Shown: piece after piece, positions 34,997 to 43,198 of the stretch
Layout of the letters: every line of letters begins with the position of its first letter
Position numbering within the stretch: position 1 is the stretch's first letter
Source: an uncultured Faecalibacterium sp.
GTDB taxonomy: Bacteria; Bacillota; Clostridia; Oscillospirales; Ruminococcaceae
DNA: 64,000 bases
Assembly (NCBI GenBank): GCA_934524985.1
Contig: CAKSYT010000001.1
Location: forward strand, 1 to 64,000
Direction: 5' to 3'
Translations under genes and position numbers: made by a program
Notes under the pieces: generated by a model
What the model was told of the DNA's origin: nothing
What the model saw: only the letters and a program-made list of their open reading frames with translations
Database searches by the model: none

Positions 34997-35896
34997 ATGA
35001 ACAAACAGGAACAGGTGCAGCAGATGACGACCTATATGGCCAACTTTGTGAGCCATATCGCCAAGGTGCTGCCAGACGACATCATCAAAAAGCTGGATGA
35101 ACTGGGCGCACAGGAGGATGCTCCTCTGTCCAAGGTCATCTACGAGACCATGAAGCGCAACCAGAAGCTGGCCAAGGAGCTGAACCGCCCCAGCTGCCAG
35201 GACACCGGTGTGCTGCAGTTCTGGGTAAAGTGCGGTGTGGACTTCCCCCTCATCGGCGAGGTGGAAGGTCTGCTGAAGGAAGCCGTGGTCAAGTCTACCT
35301 TTGAAGCACCTCTGCGCCACAACAGTGTTGAGACCTTCGATGAGTTCAACACCGGTTTGAACGTGGGCAAGGGCACTCCCACCGTGTGGTGGGATATCAT
35401 CCCGAACAGCGACAAGTGCGAGATCTACGCCTACATGGCAGGCGGCGGCTGCACCCTGCCGGGCAAGGCTATGGTTCTGATGCCCGGTGCAGGTTACGAA
35501 GGCGTGACCAAGTTCGTCATGGATGTCATGACCAGCTACGGCATCAATGCCTGCCCTCCGCTGCTGGTGGGCGTGGGCGTTGCCACCTCTGTTGAGACCG
35601 CCGCTCTGCTGTCCAAGAAGGCTCTGATGCGTCCTCTGGGCAGCCACAACGAGAACGAGCGCGCAGCCTATATGGAGAAGCTGCTGGAGGACGGCATCAA
35701 CTCCATCGGCCTTGGTCCTCAGGGCATGGGCGGCAAGTACTCCGTCATGGGCGTGCACATTGAGAACACTGCCCGCCATCCTTCTGCCATTGGCGTTGCC
35801 GTCAACGTGGGCTGCTGGAGCCATCGCCGCGGCCACATCATTTTTGATAAAGACCTGAACTACACCATTGATACTCATTCGGGGGTGACTTTGTAA
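34997..35896 (+). CDS. ttdA: L(+)-tartrate dehydratase alpha subunit
   Basis: TtdA, with TtdB, is an oxygen-sensitive [4Fe-4S] enzyme that dehydrates L(+)-tartrate to oxaloacetate. The 299-residue protein has the three cluster cysteines expected: C67 in RPSCQDTG, C152 in [10 protein letters not shown] and C186 in NACPPLLVG. From memory it follows E. coli TtdA block by block ([51 protein letters not shown]), closer than to class I fumarase alpha domains. Fumarase activity cannot be excluded by sequence. ATG 34997 follows AAGGAGG. It overlaps ttdB by one base. Confidence 0.88.
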   Translation: MNKQEQVQQMTTYMANFVSHIAKVLPDDIIKKLDELGAQEDAPLSKVIYETMKRNQKLAKELNRPSCQDTGVLQFWVKCGVDFPLIGEVEGLLKEAVVKSTFEAPLRHNSVETFDEFNTGLNVGKGTPTVWWDIIPNSDKCEIYAYMAGGGCTLPGKAMVLMPGAGYEGVTKFVMDVMTSYGINACPPLLVGVGVATSVETAALLSKKALMRPLGSHNENERAAYMEKLLEDGINSIGLGPQGMGGKYSVMGVHIENTARHPSAIGVAVNVGCWSHRRGHIIFDKDLNYTIDTHSGVTL

Positions 35897-36522
35897 TGCT
35901 GACCATTAAAGACGGAAAGAAGATCCTTACTACTCCGGTCTCCGCAGAAGACCTGAAGGACATCCATATCGGTGATGTCGTTTACCTGAACGGCGACCTG
36001 ACCACCTGCCGTGACGTGGCGCACCGCCGTCTCGTGGAAGAGGGCCGCCCGCTGCCTGTGGATGTCAAGGACGCTGCCATCTTCCACGCCGGCCCCATCA
36101 TTCGCCCTCTGGAGGACGACAAATTCGAGATGGTGTCTGTGGGCCCCACCACCTCCATGCGTATGGAAAAGTTCGAGTATGAGTTCGTGCAGAAGTCCGG
36201 TGTCCGCGTCATCGTGGGCAAGGGCGGCATGGGCCCCAACACCGAGCGCGCCTGCAAGGAGTTCGGTGCCATCCACTGTGTTTTCCCTGCCGGTAACGCC
36301 GTTGTGGCTGCCACCGAGGTGGAGGAGATCGTCGAGGCCCAGTGGCGTGACCTCGGTATGCCGGAAACTCTGTGGCACTGCCATGTTAACGAGTTTGGCC
36401 CCCTGATCGTTTCCATCGACGCTGAGGGCCGCAACCTGTTTGAAGAGAACAAGGTCATCTTCAATCAGCGCAAGGACAAAGCGGTGGAAGAAATTTGCAA
36501 GCACGTTGGTTTCATCAAGTAA
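35896..36522 (+). CDS. ttdB: L(+)-tartrate dehydratase beta subunit
   Basis: A 208-residue beta subunit of the two-part hydro-lyase. It matches TtdB in [64 protein letters not shown] and the terminal [12 protein letters not shown], recalled from E. coli TtdB. The start overlaps the ttdA stop as TAATG, so the subunits are made in equal amounts. Class I fumarase beta subunits share this fold; the tartrate call rests on closeness of the blocks and on the adjacent permeases. Confidence 0.88.
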   Translation: MLTIKDGKKILTTPVSAEDLKDIHIGDVVYLNGDLTTCRDVAHRRLVEEGRPLPVDVKDAAIFHAGPIIRPLEDDKFEMVSVGPTTSMRMEKFEYEFVQKSGVRVIVGKGGMGPNTERACKEFGAIHCVFPAGNAVVAATEVEEIVEAQWRDLGMPETLWHCHVNEFGPLIVSIDAEGRNLFEENKVIFNQRKDKAVEEICKHVGFIK

Positions 36523-36693
36523 GTTCCAACTTTGAAACCAGCGTTGCCTATATCCTGCGGAGAACAAAAATCCATCAAAAGCTTCTTCTCCTAAAATGAA
36601 CTCACTATCACGTTAATTCTAACACCCATATTTGCTTTCACAGATCCAACAAACTTCTTATCATTTACTCCTATCTTCATTACCCTGTTTATC

Positions 36694-36758
36694 CTGCTTC
36701 TCCGCAAAACACCCCGGATGCTGCCTGCCATGCCAGCATCCGGGGTGTTGCTGTTTGC
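36694..36758 (+). repeat. Duplicated terminator-like hairpin unit, copy A
   Basis: CTGCTTCTCCGCAAA (36694-36708), then CCCCGGATGCTG...CAGCATCCGGGG and GTGTTGCTGTTTGC (36712-36758). Copy B at 38363-38432 has the same 15-base lead and the same 47-base hairpin with one difference. Each copy lies downstream of one tartrate operon. Confidence 0.85.
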
Positions 36759-36883
36759 GACCAACTATGTGTACGGAAAGAAACGGAGACAAAGAGGATC
36801 TTACCCGTTCTTTTTGTTCTACACACCTTATATAAAACTCCGTTAGGGAAATTGTATTTTTCGACAAAAGTATAACAAATCCC

Positions 36884-36936
36884 TTGACAAGCGTGGTCTT
36901 TCGGTGTATTCTTTCCTTGTTAATTGGATACATTAT
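36884..36936 (+). promoter_or_regulatory. Promoter and operator-like box of the second permease
   Basis: TTGACA (36884-36889), 17 nt, TATTCT (36907-36912), then TTGGATACATTAT (36924-36936) and TAAATATAAA. It parallels the set at 33386-33438. Confidence 0.8.
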
Positions 36937-37007
36937 TAAATATAAACATTTAAGTATCACTGCTTTGCATCTGCAAGGTAGAAGTAATCCACAGGAGGAC
37001 AACCCAA

Positions 37008-38282
37008 ATGAGCCCATTGGAGATCACACTGGTCATCCTGCTTGTGACGATCATCGCCTTTATATCCGGTAAAGTCCCGTTCTCGGTCATTTCTACCGGC
37101 ATCATTCTGGCGCTGATCCTCACCGGCATCAAGACCCCTGCCGAGGCCTTTGGCGGCTTCATCAACACGAACGTGGTCATGTTCGTAGCCATGTTTGTCA
37201 TCGGTGCAGGACTGACCAAAACGCCCCTGATTGACAAAGCCCAGAGTCTGGTCATCCGCTACAAGGACAATATGCGGATGCTGATCTTTCTTTCCTGCGT
37301 GGCAGGTGCGTTTCTGGGTGCCATCACCAGTGCCACCGCAACTGCAGCTATCATGATCCCACTGCTGGTAGGCATTGCGAACGACATCGGCGTGAGCCGC
37401 AGCAAGCTGCTGTATCCTTCTATGGCCTGTGCCAACATTGCCACCCAGATGACCTTTCTCGGTCAGGGTGCTTCCAACATGGCATGGAACGACGTCATGA
37501 TGCAGGCCGGCGCACCGACACCGCTACACATCTGGGATTTCACCATTGCGCGCATCCCGATGCTGACCATTGCCATCCTGTACATGACCTTTGTTGGCTA
37601 TAAGCTGATGCCGGATATTCCCAACGAGCAGTTTTCAGATGCAGCACATACGGCTTCTGAGAGCGAAAAACTCAGCCCCTTCAAGCGCAAACTGGCTGTC
37701 CTGATCGTTCTGGTCTCCATTGCAATGATGCTGCTGGAAAATGTCATTGGTGTCAAGATGTATCTCACTTCCTGCATCGGCGCTGCCGCTCTGGTGCTGA
37801 CGGGTGTGCTGACCGAGAGGGAAGCCCTCAACTCCATCCACCAGCCGACCATTTTCCTGTTTGCCGGTGTGCTGGCTCTGTCGGACGCCATCCAGACCAC
37901 CGGTGCAGGCGATGTGGTGGCAGACTGGATGATCCGCCTGCTGGGCGATACTACCAATCCGTACATCATTATGCTGGTGTTCTTCCTTGTTCCCTTCATT
38001 CTGACACAGGTCATGTCCAATCTGGCTACCCTGACCATCTTCATCCCACTGGTCACTTCCGCCTGTATCCGCATGGGCGTAGACCCCCGTGCTGCCGTGG
38101 TCGGCGTGATCACAGCCAGCTGTGTGTCCATCATGACCCCCATGGCAGCTCCCTGCCAGATCATGATCATCGAGCCGGGCGGATACACCTTGAAGGATTA
38201 TCTCAAGTGTGGTACCCCGCTGGCGCTCATCCTCATTGTCGTGTCCGTATTTTTCCTGCCGACACTTTATCCTTTTGCATGA
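37008..38282 (+). CDS. SLC13/DASS-like anion permease 2
   Basis: A 424-residue permease related to the one at 33656: both carry AFxGFIxxNVxxFVAMFxxG near residue 48. It has about 11 helices, with the first signature changed to TSATATAAIMIPLLVGIA and the second to QVMSNLATLTIFIPLV, so the substrate site differs. A second C4-dicarboxylate, such as succinate or D-/meso-tartrate, is possible. It is monocistronic with its own promoter, operator box and terminator, all duplicated from the neighbouring operon. RBS CAGGAGG. Confidence 0.87.
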   Translation: MSPLEITLVILLVTIIAFISGKVPFSVISTGIILALILTGIKTPAEAFGGFINTNVVMFVAMFVIGAGLTKTPLIDKAQSLVIRYKDNMRMLIFLSCVAGAFLGAITSATATAAIMIPLLVGIANDIGVSRSKLLYPSMACANIATQMTFLGQGASNMAWNDVMMQAGAPTPLHIWDFTIARIPMLTIAILYMTFVGYKLMPDIPNEQFSDAAHTASESEKLSPFKRKLAVLIVLVSIAMMLLENVIGVKMYLTSCIGAAALVLTGVLTEREALNSIHQPTIFLFAGVLALSDAIQTTGAGDVVADWMIRLLGDTTNPYIIMLVFFLVPFILTQVMSNLATLTIFIPLVTSACIRMGVDPRAAVVGVITASCVSIMTPMAAPCQIMIIEPGGYTLKDYLKCGTPLALILIVVSVFFLPTLYPFA

Positions 38283-38730
38283 TTCCGCGTTCTGCACCCA
38301 TTTGCTGGGGGACTGAAAATAAACAACAGCCCAAAATACTAACGTTTATGCCATCTTTTATTCTGCTTCTCCGCAAAGAACAACGCCCCGGATGCTGCCT
38401 GCCATGCCAGCATCCGGGGTGTTGCTATTTGCTGCGAATGCAGCAATCCGAAAGATTCCAAAGAGCAGCGGAATGCTCTTTGGCACACGACTTTGCTTGC
38501 AAAGTCTAGTGTGTTACACCTTGGTTCCGGCTGACGCAGAAAAGGGGCTGTGAGCGGTCCCGGCAAGCACCTGTTCTGTGGCAGAAGGATGCGCGGATGG
38601 GCATGGCAGCTAACGGTCTCTGCCACCCAGCGCAGACTTGCAGAGGAACCAATGGTGTACGTTCTCCTTCCTGCCGCAGCAGCATTTTTCTTTTCAGGGA
38701 GGAATTGTGTCAATTTGATACGATTCCACT
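38283..38730. other. Gene-free gap
   Basis: 448 bases without a supportable gene. They include hairpin copy B (38363-38432) and a small hairpin GACTTTGCttGCAAAGTC (about 38488-38505); the rest shows nothing recognisable. Confidence 0.6.
38363..38432 (+). repeat. Duplicated terminator-like hairpin unit, copy B
   Basis: CTGCTTCTCCGCAAA (38363-38377) and the CCCCGGATGCTG hairpin (38386-38432), the latter with one difference from copy A at 36712-36758. Confidence 0.85.
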
Positions 38731-39576
38731 TTACCGTTTCCGGCGCGTTTTTCCGCGCAGTTGTTTGTCCATGCTCTTTCGCACCGCACGCCCCTGCTGT
38801 GTAGTCGTGGGGGTCAGCTCCCGCAGAATACGCATGGTAGCTGCTACGTCCGCTTTGTTCAGGGAATCGAAGTCCTTGCCGACCTGTTTGCACAGTGCCC
38901 GAAGCTGCTGTTCCTCTGCGGAACCCTCGAAGGATTTTGCACTTTCGATGGACTGCCGTACCCGCTCGATGGCAGAACCGTCCGATGTGGTGTCGTCTGT
39001 AATATGGGCGGTGCGAATATCCTTCAGGATAGCAGACAGTTCCTCGTAGATCGTACGTCCGAAGTACTCGTCCTCTACGAGCTGCCCCACCTGCAAGGTG
39101 CGCATTTCCACATCGGCCTCCACATCGTACTTCTCACAGATCAGCTGCCGCATAGCCTCCAACATGGCATTGGCATCCCGGATGCGGTCGCTCACCAGAC
39201 TGTTGACGTATATCTCAAGGTCCATCATAAGCTGCCGGAAACCCGGATGCTCTACCAGTTCACAAAGCAGCCGGTGGTTCAGCGTTTTATCCTTCAACAG
39301 AATATCCACCGTACCATCGCCCAGATGCAAGTCCTGAATGCTTGCGTCTGGGCGTTTTTTGTTGTCGGTCAGGCAGAGCAGATATTCCGGCTGTACCTCG
39401 TAAAACTCTGCCAGCTTGATGATCGCCGCCACGTTCACATTGCCCACCGTGTCGTTCTCATAGGTCGAAAGCGTGCTGGTGGGGACACCTGCCTGATTTT
39501 CCACGTCCTTCTGGTTCATATCCCGCTCTACCCGCAGGTCTTTCAGTCGTTCACCAATCGTCAATTTCGTTTCCAT
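38731..39576 (-). CDS. XRE family transcriptional regulator of the mobile element
   Basis: A 281-residue protein with an N-terminal HTH_3 (IGERLKDLRVERDMNQKDV, VPTSTLSTYEN) and a long C-terminal helical domain of unknown type, ending in a very basic tail (KQLRGKTRRKR). It likely represses mobilization or recombination genes of the element; it is divergent from the relaxase with the possible oriT between them. ATG 39576 has GGAGGTG upstream; a longer frame to 39696 lacks a ribosome site. Confidence 0.85.
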   Translation of the reverse strand: METKLTIGERLKDLRVERDMNQKDVENQAGVPTSTLSTYENDTVGNVNVAAIIKLAEFYEVQPEYLLCLTDNKKRPDASIQDLHLGDGTVDILLKDKTLNHRLLCELVEHPGFRQLMMDLEIYVNSLVSDRIRDANAMLEAMRQLICEKYDVEADVEMRTLQVGQLVEDEYFGRTIYEELSAILKDIRTAHITDDTTSDGSAIERVRQSIESAKSFEGSAEEQQLRALCKQVGKDFDSLNKADVAATMRILRELTPTTTQQGRAVRKSMDKQLRGKTRRKR

Positions 39577-40243
39577 TTTCGCACCTCCGACCTTTTTGCC
39601 CAGTATAGCATCTTCAGCAGTGTTTTTCCAGAGGACTGGATTTTTTGCATTTTTTGTCAAAAATCCGGCTTTCTGGATATACGGCACAGCGGCCATGGAG
39701 GTGCTATCCTATAGACAGAAAGAAAACATATTAACTCCCCCGCAGCGAACATATTAAGGGCTTCCTGCGAAAGCCCTCTGAAATATCTTTCCTAACAGGA
39801 CCTTGAGAACAGAATGACCGTCCGAACTGCCTAGACCGCCAAGACCTCCCATGGGGGGGAGCGAGCGCCTTGCATGGGGCCGACACAGAGTCCAAAACGA
39901 TTTCCTGTCGGGAGGCAGCAAGGGAGACCGGCTTCACCAAAGTTCCCATTTGGGGAACACCGGTGATTTTGAACGTGGCAGGGATCAAATTGATCCGTGC
40001 CAAAACCAAAGGGTGAACTGTGTTCATCGCCCTTTGGTGAGCTCTGTCCGTAAAAAGTGCATTTTTTTACGGAAGAAGTTCGTACAACCTGTACGGTCTG
40101 TACTTGTACGCGCTCGTACGGTAAATCGAAGCAGATTAAAACGTTGCATCGTTTGTATTTTATTCATCCGTACGCCGTACGAACCGTACAGGTTATTTGA
40201 AGTCCGTACAGATTTTTTGTACACCCAAGAAGGAGCGTGATCT
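39577..40243. other. Palindrome-rich non-coding region, possible oriT
   Basis: No gene is seen in these 667 bases. Between 39757 and 40037 are four inverted repeats: GGGCTT/AAGCCC (39757-39776), GTTCCC/GGGAAC (39944-39960), an extended TGGCA-GGATCAA-TTGATCC-TGCCA (39976-40002) and CCAAAGGG/CCCTTTGG (40006-40037). A cluster of GTAC motifs follows. Position just before a MobV relaxase is where an origin of transfer would lie. Confidence 0.5.
40079..40225. repeat. Cluster of ten GTAC motifs
   Basis: GTAC occurs ten times in about 147 bases, mostly inside CCGTAC, GTACGG or GTACG, ending about 20 bases before the relaxase gene. Such density suggests iteron-like binding sites or an operator array. 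Confidence 0.6.
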
Positions 40244-41230
40244 ATGAAAGCCCAATACGGCATTTTACGATTCAAAAAGTACAAGGGGCCTGCCATCAGC
40301 CCCATCGAGGCCCACAACGAGCGCACCAAGGAGCAGTACGCCAGCAACCCGGATATCGACACGAGCCGGAGCCGCTACAACCTCTATCTGGTGCAGCCGC
40401 AGGGCAGGTACCGGGAAGAAGCCGACCGCATGATAGCCGCCGCCCACTGCCGTGTCCGCAAGGACAGCGTACGAGTGGTGGAGGCTCTTGTCACCGCCAG
40501 CCCGGAGTTTTTCAAAGGCAAGACGCACAGCGAAGTCAGGGCGTACTTTGCGTACGCCCTGAAATTTTTGGAGGACAGGCAGCGCCCGGATACCTTTCTC
40601 TCCGCCGTTGTCCACATGGACGAGAAAACGCCCCACCTGCATCTCTGTTTTGTGCCCCTGACCCCTGACGGACGGCTGAGCGCCAAGGAGATCATTGGCA
40701 ACCGCAAGAATCTTGTGAAGTGGCAGAACGAGTTCTGGCAGCACATGGTCAAGCAGTACCCTGAGTTGGAACGGGGTGAAAGCGCCAGTCAGACCGGGCG
40801 GGAGCACATCCCGCCCCGCATCTTCAAGGAGATGACCCAACTGACCAAGCAGAAGGAGCAGTTGGATGCCCTGCTGGTGGGCATCACCCCCTTCAACGGC
40901 AAAAGCCGTGCAGCGGAGATCAGCAAGGTGCTGGACAGCTATATCCCCAACGTAGCACGGATGAAGGACCAACTGCGAAAGTACAACGTAGCCTTCACCA
41001 AGACTTCCGCCGAAAACAAGAAACTCAAAAAGCAGAACAAGACGCTCTCGGATTCGTTGCAAGAAGCGGAACACGGGAGTGTTTTGAAGCATTTAGAGGG
41101 TGCCAAGCTGCGACAGGACTATGAAGCCGCAGTTCAAACCTTGAACCGAATCCCAAAAGAAGTGCTTGACCTCTATTGTCAGGCAGGCAATCGAGAGGAG
41201 GATGATCGGCAGAATGTCAATGCTCGATGA
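40244..41230 (+). CDS. MobV family relaxase (Mob/Pre)
   Basis: A 328-residue mobilization protein that nicks at oriT and pilots the strand during transfer. The N-terminal domain has SRSRYNLYLV (motif I region, residues 41-50) and the histidine motif HMDEKTPHLHLCF (His124, Asp126, Glu127, His131, His133), typical of MobV. The C-terminal third is coiled-coil (KTSAENKKLKKQNKTLSDSL). It is shorter than plasmid Mob proteins. RBS AAGGAG before the ATG. It overlaps the next small gene. Confidence 0.92.
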   Translation: MKAQYGILRFKKYKGPAISPIEAHNERTKEQYASNPDIDTSRSRYNLYLVQPQGRYREEADRMIAAAHCRVRKDSVRVVEALVTASPEFFKGKTHSEVRAYFAYALKFLEDRQRPDTFLSAVVHMDEKTPHLHLCFVPLTPDGRLSAKEIIGNRKNLVKWQNEFWQHMVKQYPELERGESASQTGREHIPPRIFKEMTQLTKQKEQLDALLVGITPFNGKSRAAEISKVLDSYIPNVARMKDQLRKYNVAFTKTSAENKKLKKQNKTLSDSLQEAEHGSVLKHLEGAKLRQDYEAAVQTLNRIPKEVLDLYCQAGNREEDDRQNVNAR

Positions 41231-41393
41231 ATGGAGTGCATTGGCAACATTTCTGGCAGATATGATTGAAAAATACGCAGATGTTTTGGAGGTGGATAAA
41301 ATGGAGACTGCATCGAGAATTTCTGACGTGAAAGTTCCGGCACAAAAGAATGAAAATCCGCAGATTTCGGTTGAGAAAGCTACTGCGGCATGA
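41214..41393 (+). CDS. Small protein downstream of the relaxase, 59 residues
   Basis: A 59-residue protein (MSMLDEWSALATFLADMIEKYADVLEVDKME...) predicted to be helical and acidic, with no recognised domain. It overlaps the relaxase 3' end by 17 bp and has AGGAGG 12 nt before the ATG at 41214. Similar small genes between relaxase and recombinase are familiar from Firmicutes mobilizable elements, but no function is known. Confidence 0.65.
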   Translation: MSMLDEWSALATFLADMIEKYADVLEVDKMETASRISDVKVPAQKNENPQISVEKATAA

Positions 41394-41497
41394 TATAATA
41401 ATGACATGAGATTCATGTCCAAACTCCGCACAGAGACACTTCTCCTGTGTGGAGATACATATTCCGAACAAGATGATACGAACGGGAGGTGCTGGAA

Positions 41498-43192
41498 ATG
41501 GCAGCAGAAAAGACTAAGGTCTACACATACACCCGTGTTTCAACTGCGATGCAGATCGATGGCTATTCGCTGGATGCACAGAAGGTACGCATGAAAGCCT
41601 ATGCAGACTTCAACGACTACCAGATCGTCGGCGAATATGAGGATGCCGGCAAATCGGGCAAATCCATCGAAGGCCGTGCTTCCTTTTGTAAGATGATGGA
41701 TGACATCAAATCCGGCAAGGATGGTGTTGCCTATGTGCTGGTGTTTAAGCTCTCCCGGTTTGGCCGCAATGCTGCGGATGTGTTGTCCACCTTGCAGGTG
41801 ATGCAGGATTTTGGCGTGAACCTGATCTGCGTAGAAGACGGCATCGACTCATCCAAGGACGCGGGCAAGCTGATGATCTCAGTGCTGTCTGCTGTCGCAG
41901 AGATCGAGCGTGAGAACATCCGTGTCCAAACTATGGAAGGCCGCATCCAGAAAGCGCGGGAAGGCCGCTGGAACGGCGGCTTTGCACCTTATGGCTACCG
42001 TTTGATTGATGGCAAGCTGGAAGTCAACGAAGAGGAAGCCCCTGCCATTCGGACGATCTTCGATCAGTATGTAAACACTGACATGGGTGCGACAGGGGTT
42101 GCCAAGTATCTGGAAAACCATGGGATTTCTAAGATCCAGCGACAGAATGGAAAGAACCCCCTGTTTTCTTCCAGCACGATCCAGAAAATCTTGAAGAACC
42201 CTGTCTACTGCGGAAAGATCGCCTTTGGTCGGCGCAGGACGGAAAAGGTCAAGGGCACAAGAAACGAGTATAAACTGGTGGAACAGGACAGCTACCTACT
42301 GGTGGATGGTCTGCATGAAGGTCTGGTGTCGGAAGAAGTCTGGCAGGCCGCACAGGTCAAGATGAAAGCTAATGCACAGAAGTATGAACTGGTAGCTCGT
42401 CCCAAAACAGACCGGGTGCATCTGCTGTCCAACATCGTGAAATGCCCGGTCTGCGGTGCGGGAATGTATGGCAATAAGTCCATCAAGAAGCGACCGGACG
42501 GGACAAAGTACAAGGACTTCTATTATTACGGCTGCAAGCACCGCAGTATGCAGCGGGGCTACAAGTGCGATTACCGCAAGCAGATTCAAGAAGAAGTGCT
42601 GGATGCGGCAGTTGCTGAAGTGGTGTCCAAGCTGGTCAGCAATCCCCGCTTTGCCGCCATGATGCAGGAAAAGATCAATATGAAGGTAGATACCACTGCC
42701 ATTGAGCAGGAGATCGCCGTCTATGAGAAGCAGCTGCGGCAGCACTACTCCACAAAATCCCGGCTTATGGAGGAAATCGACAGCCTTGACCCGGACGACC
42801 GGCACTTTATCGCCCGGAAATCCGACCTTGACGACCGCCTTTATAAGATGTACGATAAAATCGAAGAGGTGGAAAATGGACTGATGGATGCCCGGGCAAA
42901 GAAGCAGGCCATTGAAGCCGACAAAATCACAGGAGACAACATTTATAAGATCCTGATTTGCTTTGACAAGCTCTATGCCACCATGACCGAGGCGGAACGC
43001 CGCAGACTGGTGGAGATTTTGATCGATGAGGTGCAGATCTACCCGGAACGCCAGCCTAACGGACAGTGGCTGAAGTCCGTCCGGTTCAAGCTGCCCATCA
43101 TTGACCATGACCTTGAGTTGAGTTTGGACAATCAGGATCGTGTCGAGACGGTATGCGCATTATCAAGGACATCAGCGCACAGAGCGAGATAA
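41498..43192 (+). CDS. Large serine recombinase (integrase) reading through the right att site
   Basis: A 564-residue large serine recombinase that integrates and excises the element. The catalytic Ser is S15 in YTRVSTAMQIDGYSLDAQ. A resolvase domain (about 7-150), a recombinase domain (about 165-285), a zinc ribbon (CPVCGAGM ... YGCKH ... YKCDYRK) and a coiled coil (about 395-460) follow. The last residues, ETVCAL plus SRTSAHRAR, are coded by the right attachment repeat and by displaced chromosomal rlmD sequence. In the circular form the gene would instead continue into the 95-residue module now fused to RlmD (about 650 residues). ATG 41498 has GGGAGG upstream; a GTG at 41489 is less likely. 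Confidence 0.93.
   Translation: MAAEKTKVYTYTRVSTAMQIDGYSLDAQKVRMKAYADFNDYQIVGEYEDAGKSGKSIEGRASFCKMMDDIKSGKDGVAYVLVFKLSRFGRNAADVLSTLQVMQDFGVNLICVEDGIDSSKDAGKLMISVLSAVAEIERENIRVQTMEGRIQKAREGRWNGGFAPYGYRLIDGKLEVNEEEAPAIRTIFDQYVNTDMGATGVAKYLENHGISKIQRQNGKNPLFSSSTIQKILKNPVYCGKIAFGRRRTEKVKGTRNEYKLVEQDSYLLVDGLHEGLVSEEVWQAAQVKMKANAQKYELVARPKTDRVHLLSNIVKCPVCGAGMYGNKSIKKRPDGTKYKDFYYYGCKHRSMQRGYKCDYRKQIQEEVLDAAVAEVVSKLVSNPRFAAMMQEKINMKVDTTAIEQEIAVYEKQLRQHYSTKSRLMEEIDSLDPDDRHFIARKSDLDDRLYKMYDKIEEVENGLMDARAKKQAIEADKITGDNIYKILICFDKLYATMTEAERRRLVEILIDEVQIYPERQPNGQWLKSVRFKLPIIDHDLELSLDNQDRVETVCALSRTSAHRAR
43143..43164 (+). repeat. Right attachment site of the integrated element
   Basis: TCGAGACGGTATGCGCATT (43143-43161) repeats 30944-30962 exactly. 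What follows (43163-43192) codes for SRTSAHRAR and a stop, the likely original 3' end of rlmD. Confidence 0.85.
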
Positions 43193-43198
43193 TTTGCA

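Larger units (their letters stand above)
36523..37007. other. Gene-free gap with terminator and next promoter
   Basis: These 485 AT-rich bases hold no convincing gene. They contain the hairpin unit at 36694-36758 (terminator of the ttdAB operon) and the promoter/operator set at 36884-36936 of the next permease. Confidence 0.7.
30963..43162 (+). mobile_element. Integrative mobilizable element inserted in rlmD, carrying tartrate genes
   Basis: About 12.2 kb lie between 19-bp direct repeats. The left end replaces the 3' part of rlmD. The right end holds a large serine recombinase whose gene runs into the right repeat, and a MobV relaxase lies upstream of it. There are no conjugation transfer genes, so it is an IME needing helper transfer functions. 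The cargo is two GntR regulators, a DUF1847 protein, ttdAB and two SLC13-like permeases. Insertion of serine-recombinase elements into rlmD/rumA is known in Firmicutes; this cargo is what stands out. The exact crossover within the repeat cannot be placed. Confidence 0.85.

Noticed and set aside
33677..35878. Open frame of 733 codons on the - strand
   Set aside because: It runs antisense across both the permease and ttdA, which are well supported; its product is compositionally odd.
34997..36522. Class I fumarase alpha/beta as the identity of the hydro-lyase
   Set aside because: Fold and cysteines are shared, but sequence blocks follow TtdA/TtdB more closely and two dicarboxylate permeases flank it. 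Fumarase remains an alternative until tested.
36694..38432. CRISPR-like repetition
   Set aside because: Only two copies of the 47-base hairpin exist, 1.6 kb apart with genes between them; no repeat-spacer array occurs anywhere in the window.
40079..40225. Plasmid replication origin with iterons
   Set aside because: GTAC motifs are dense but not regularly spaced, and no replication initiator gene is encoded in the element.
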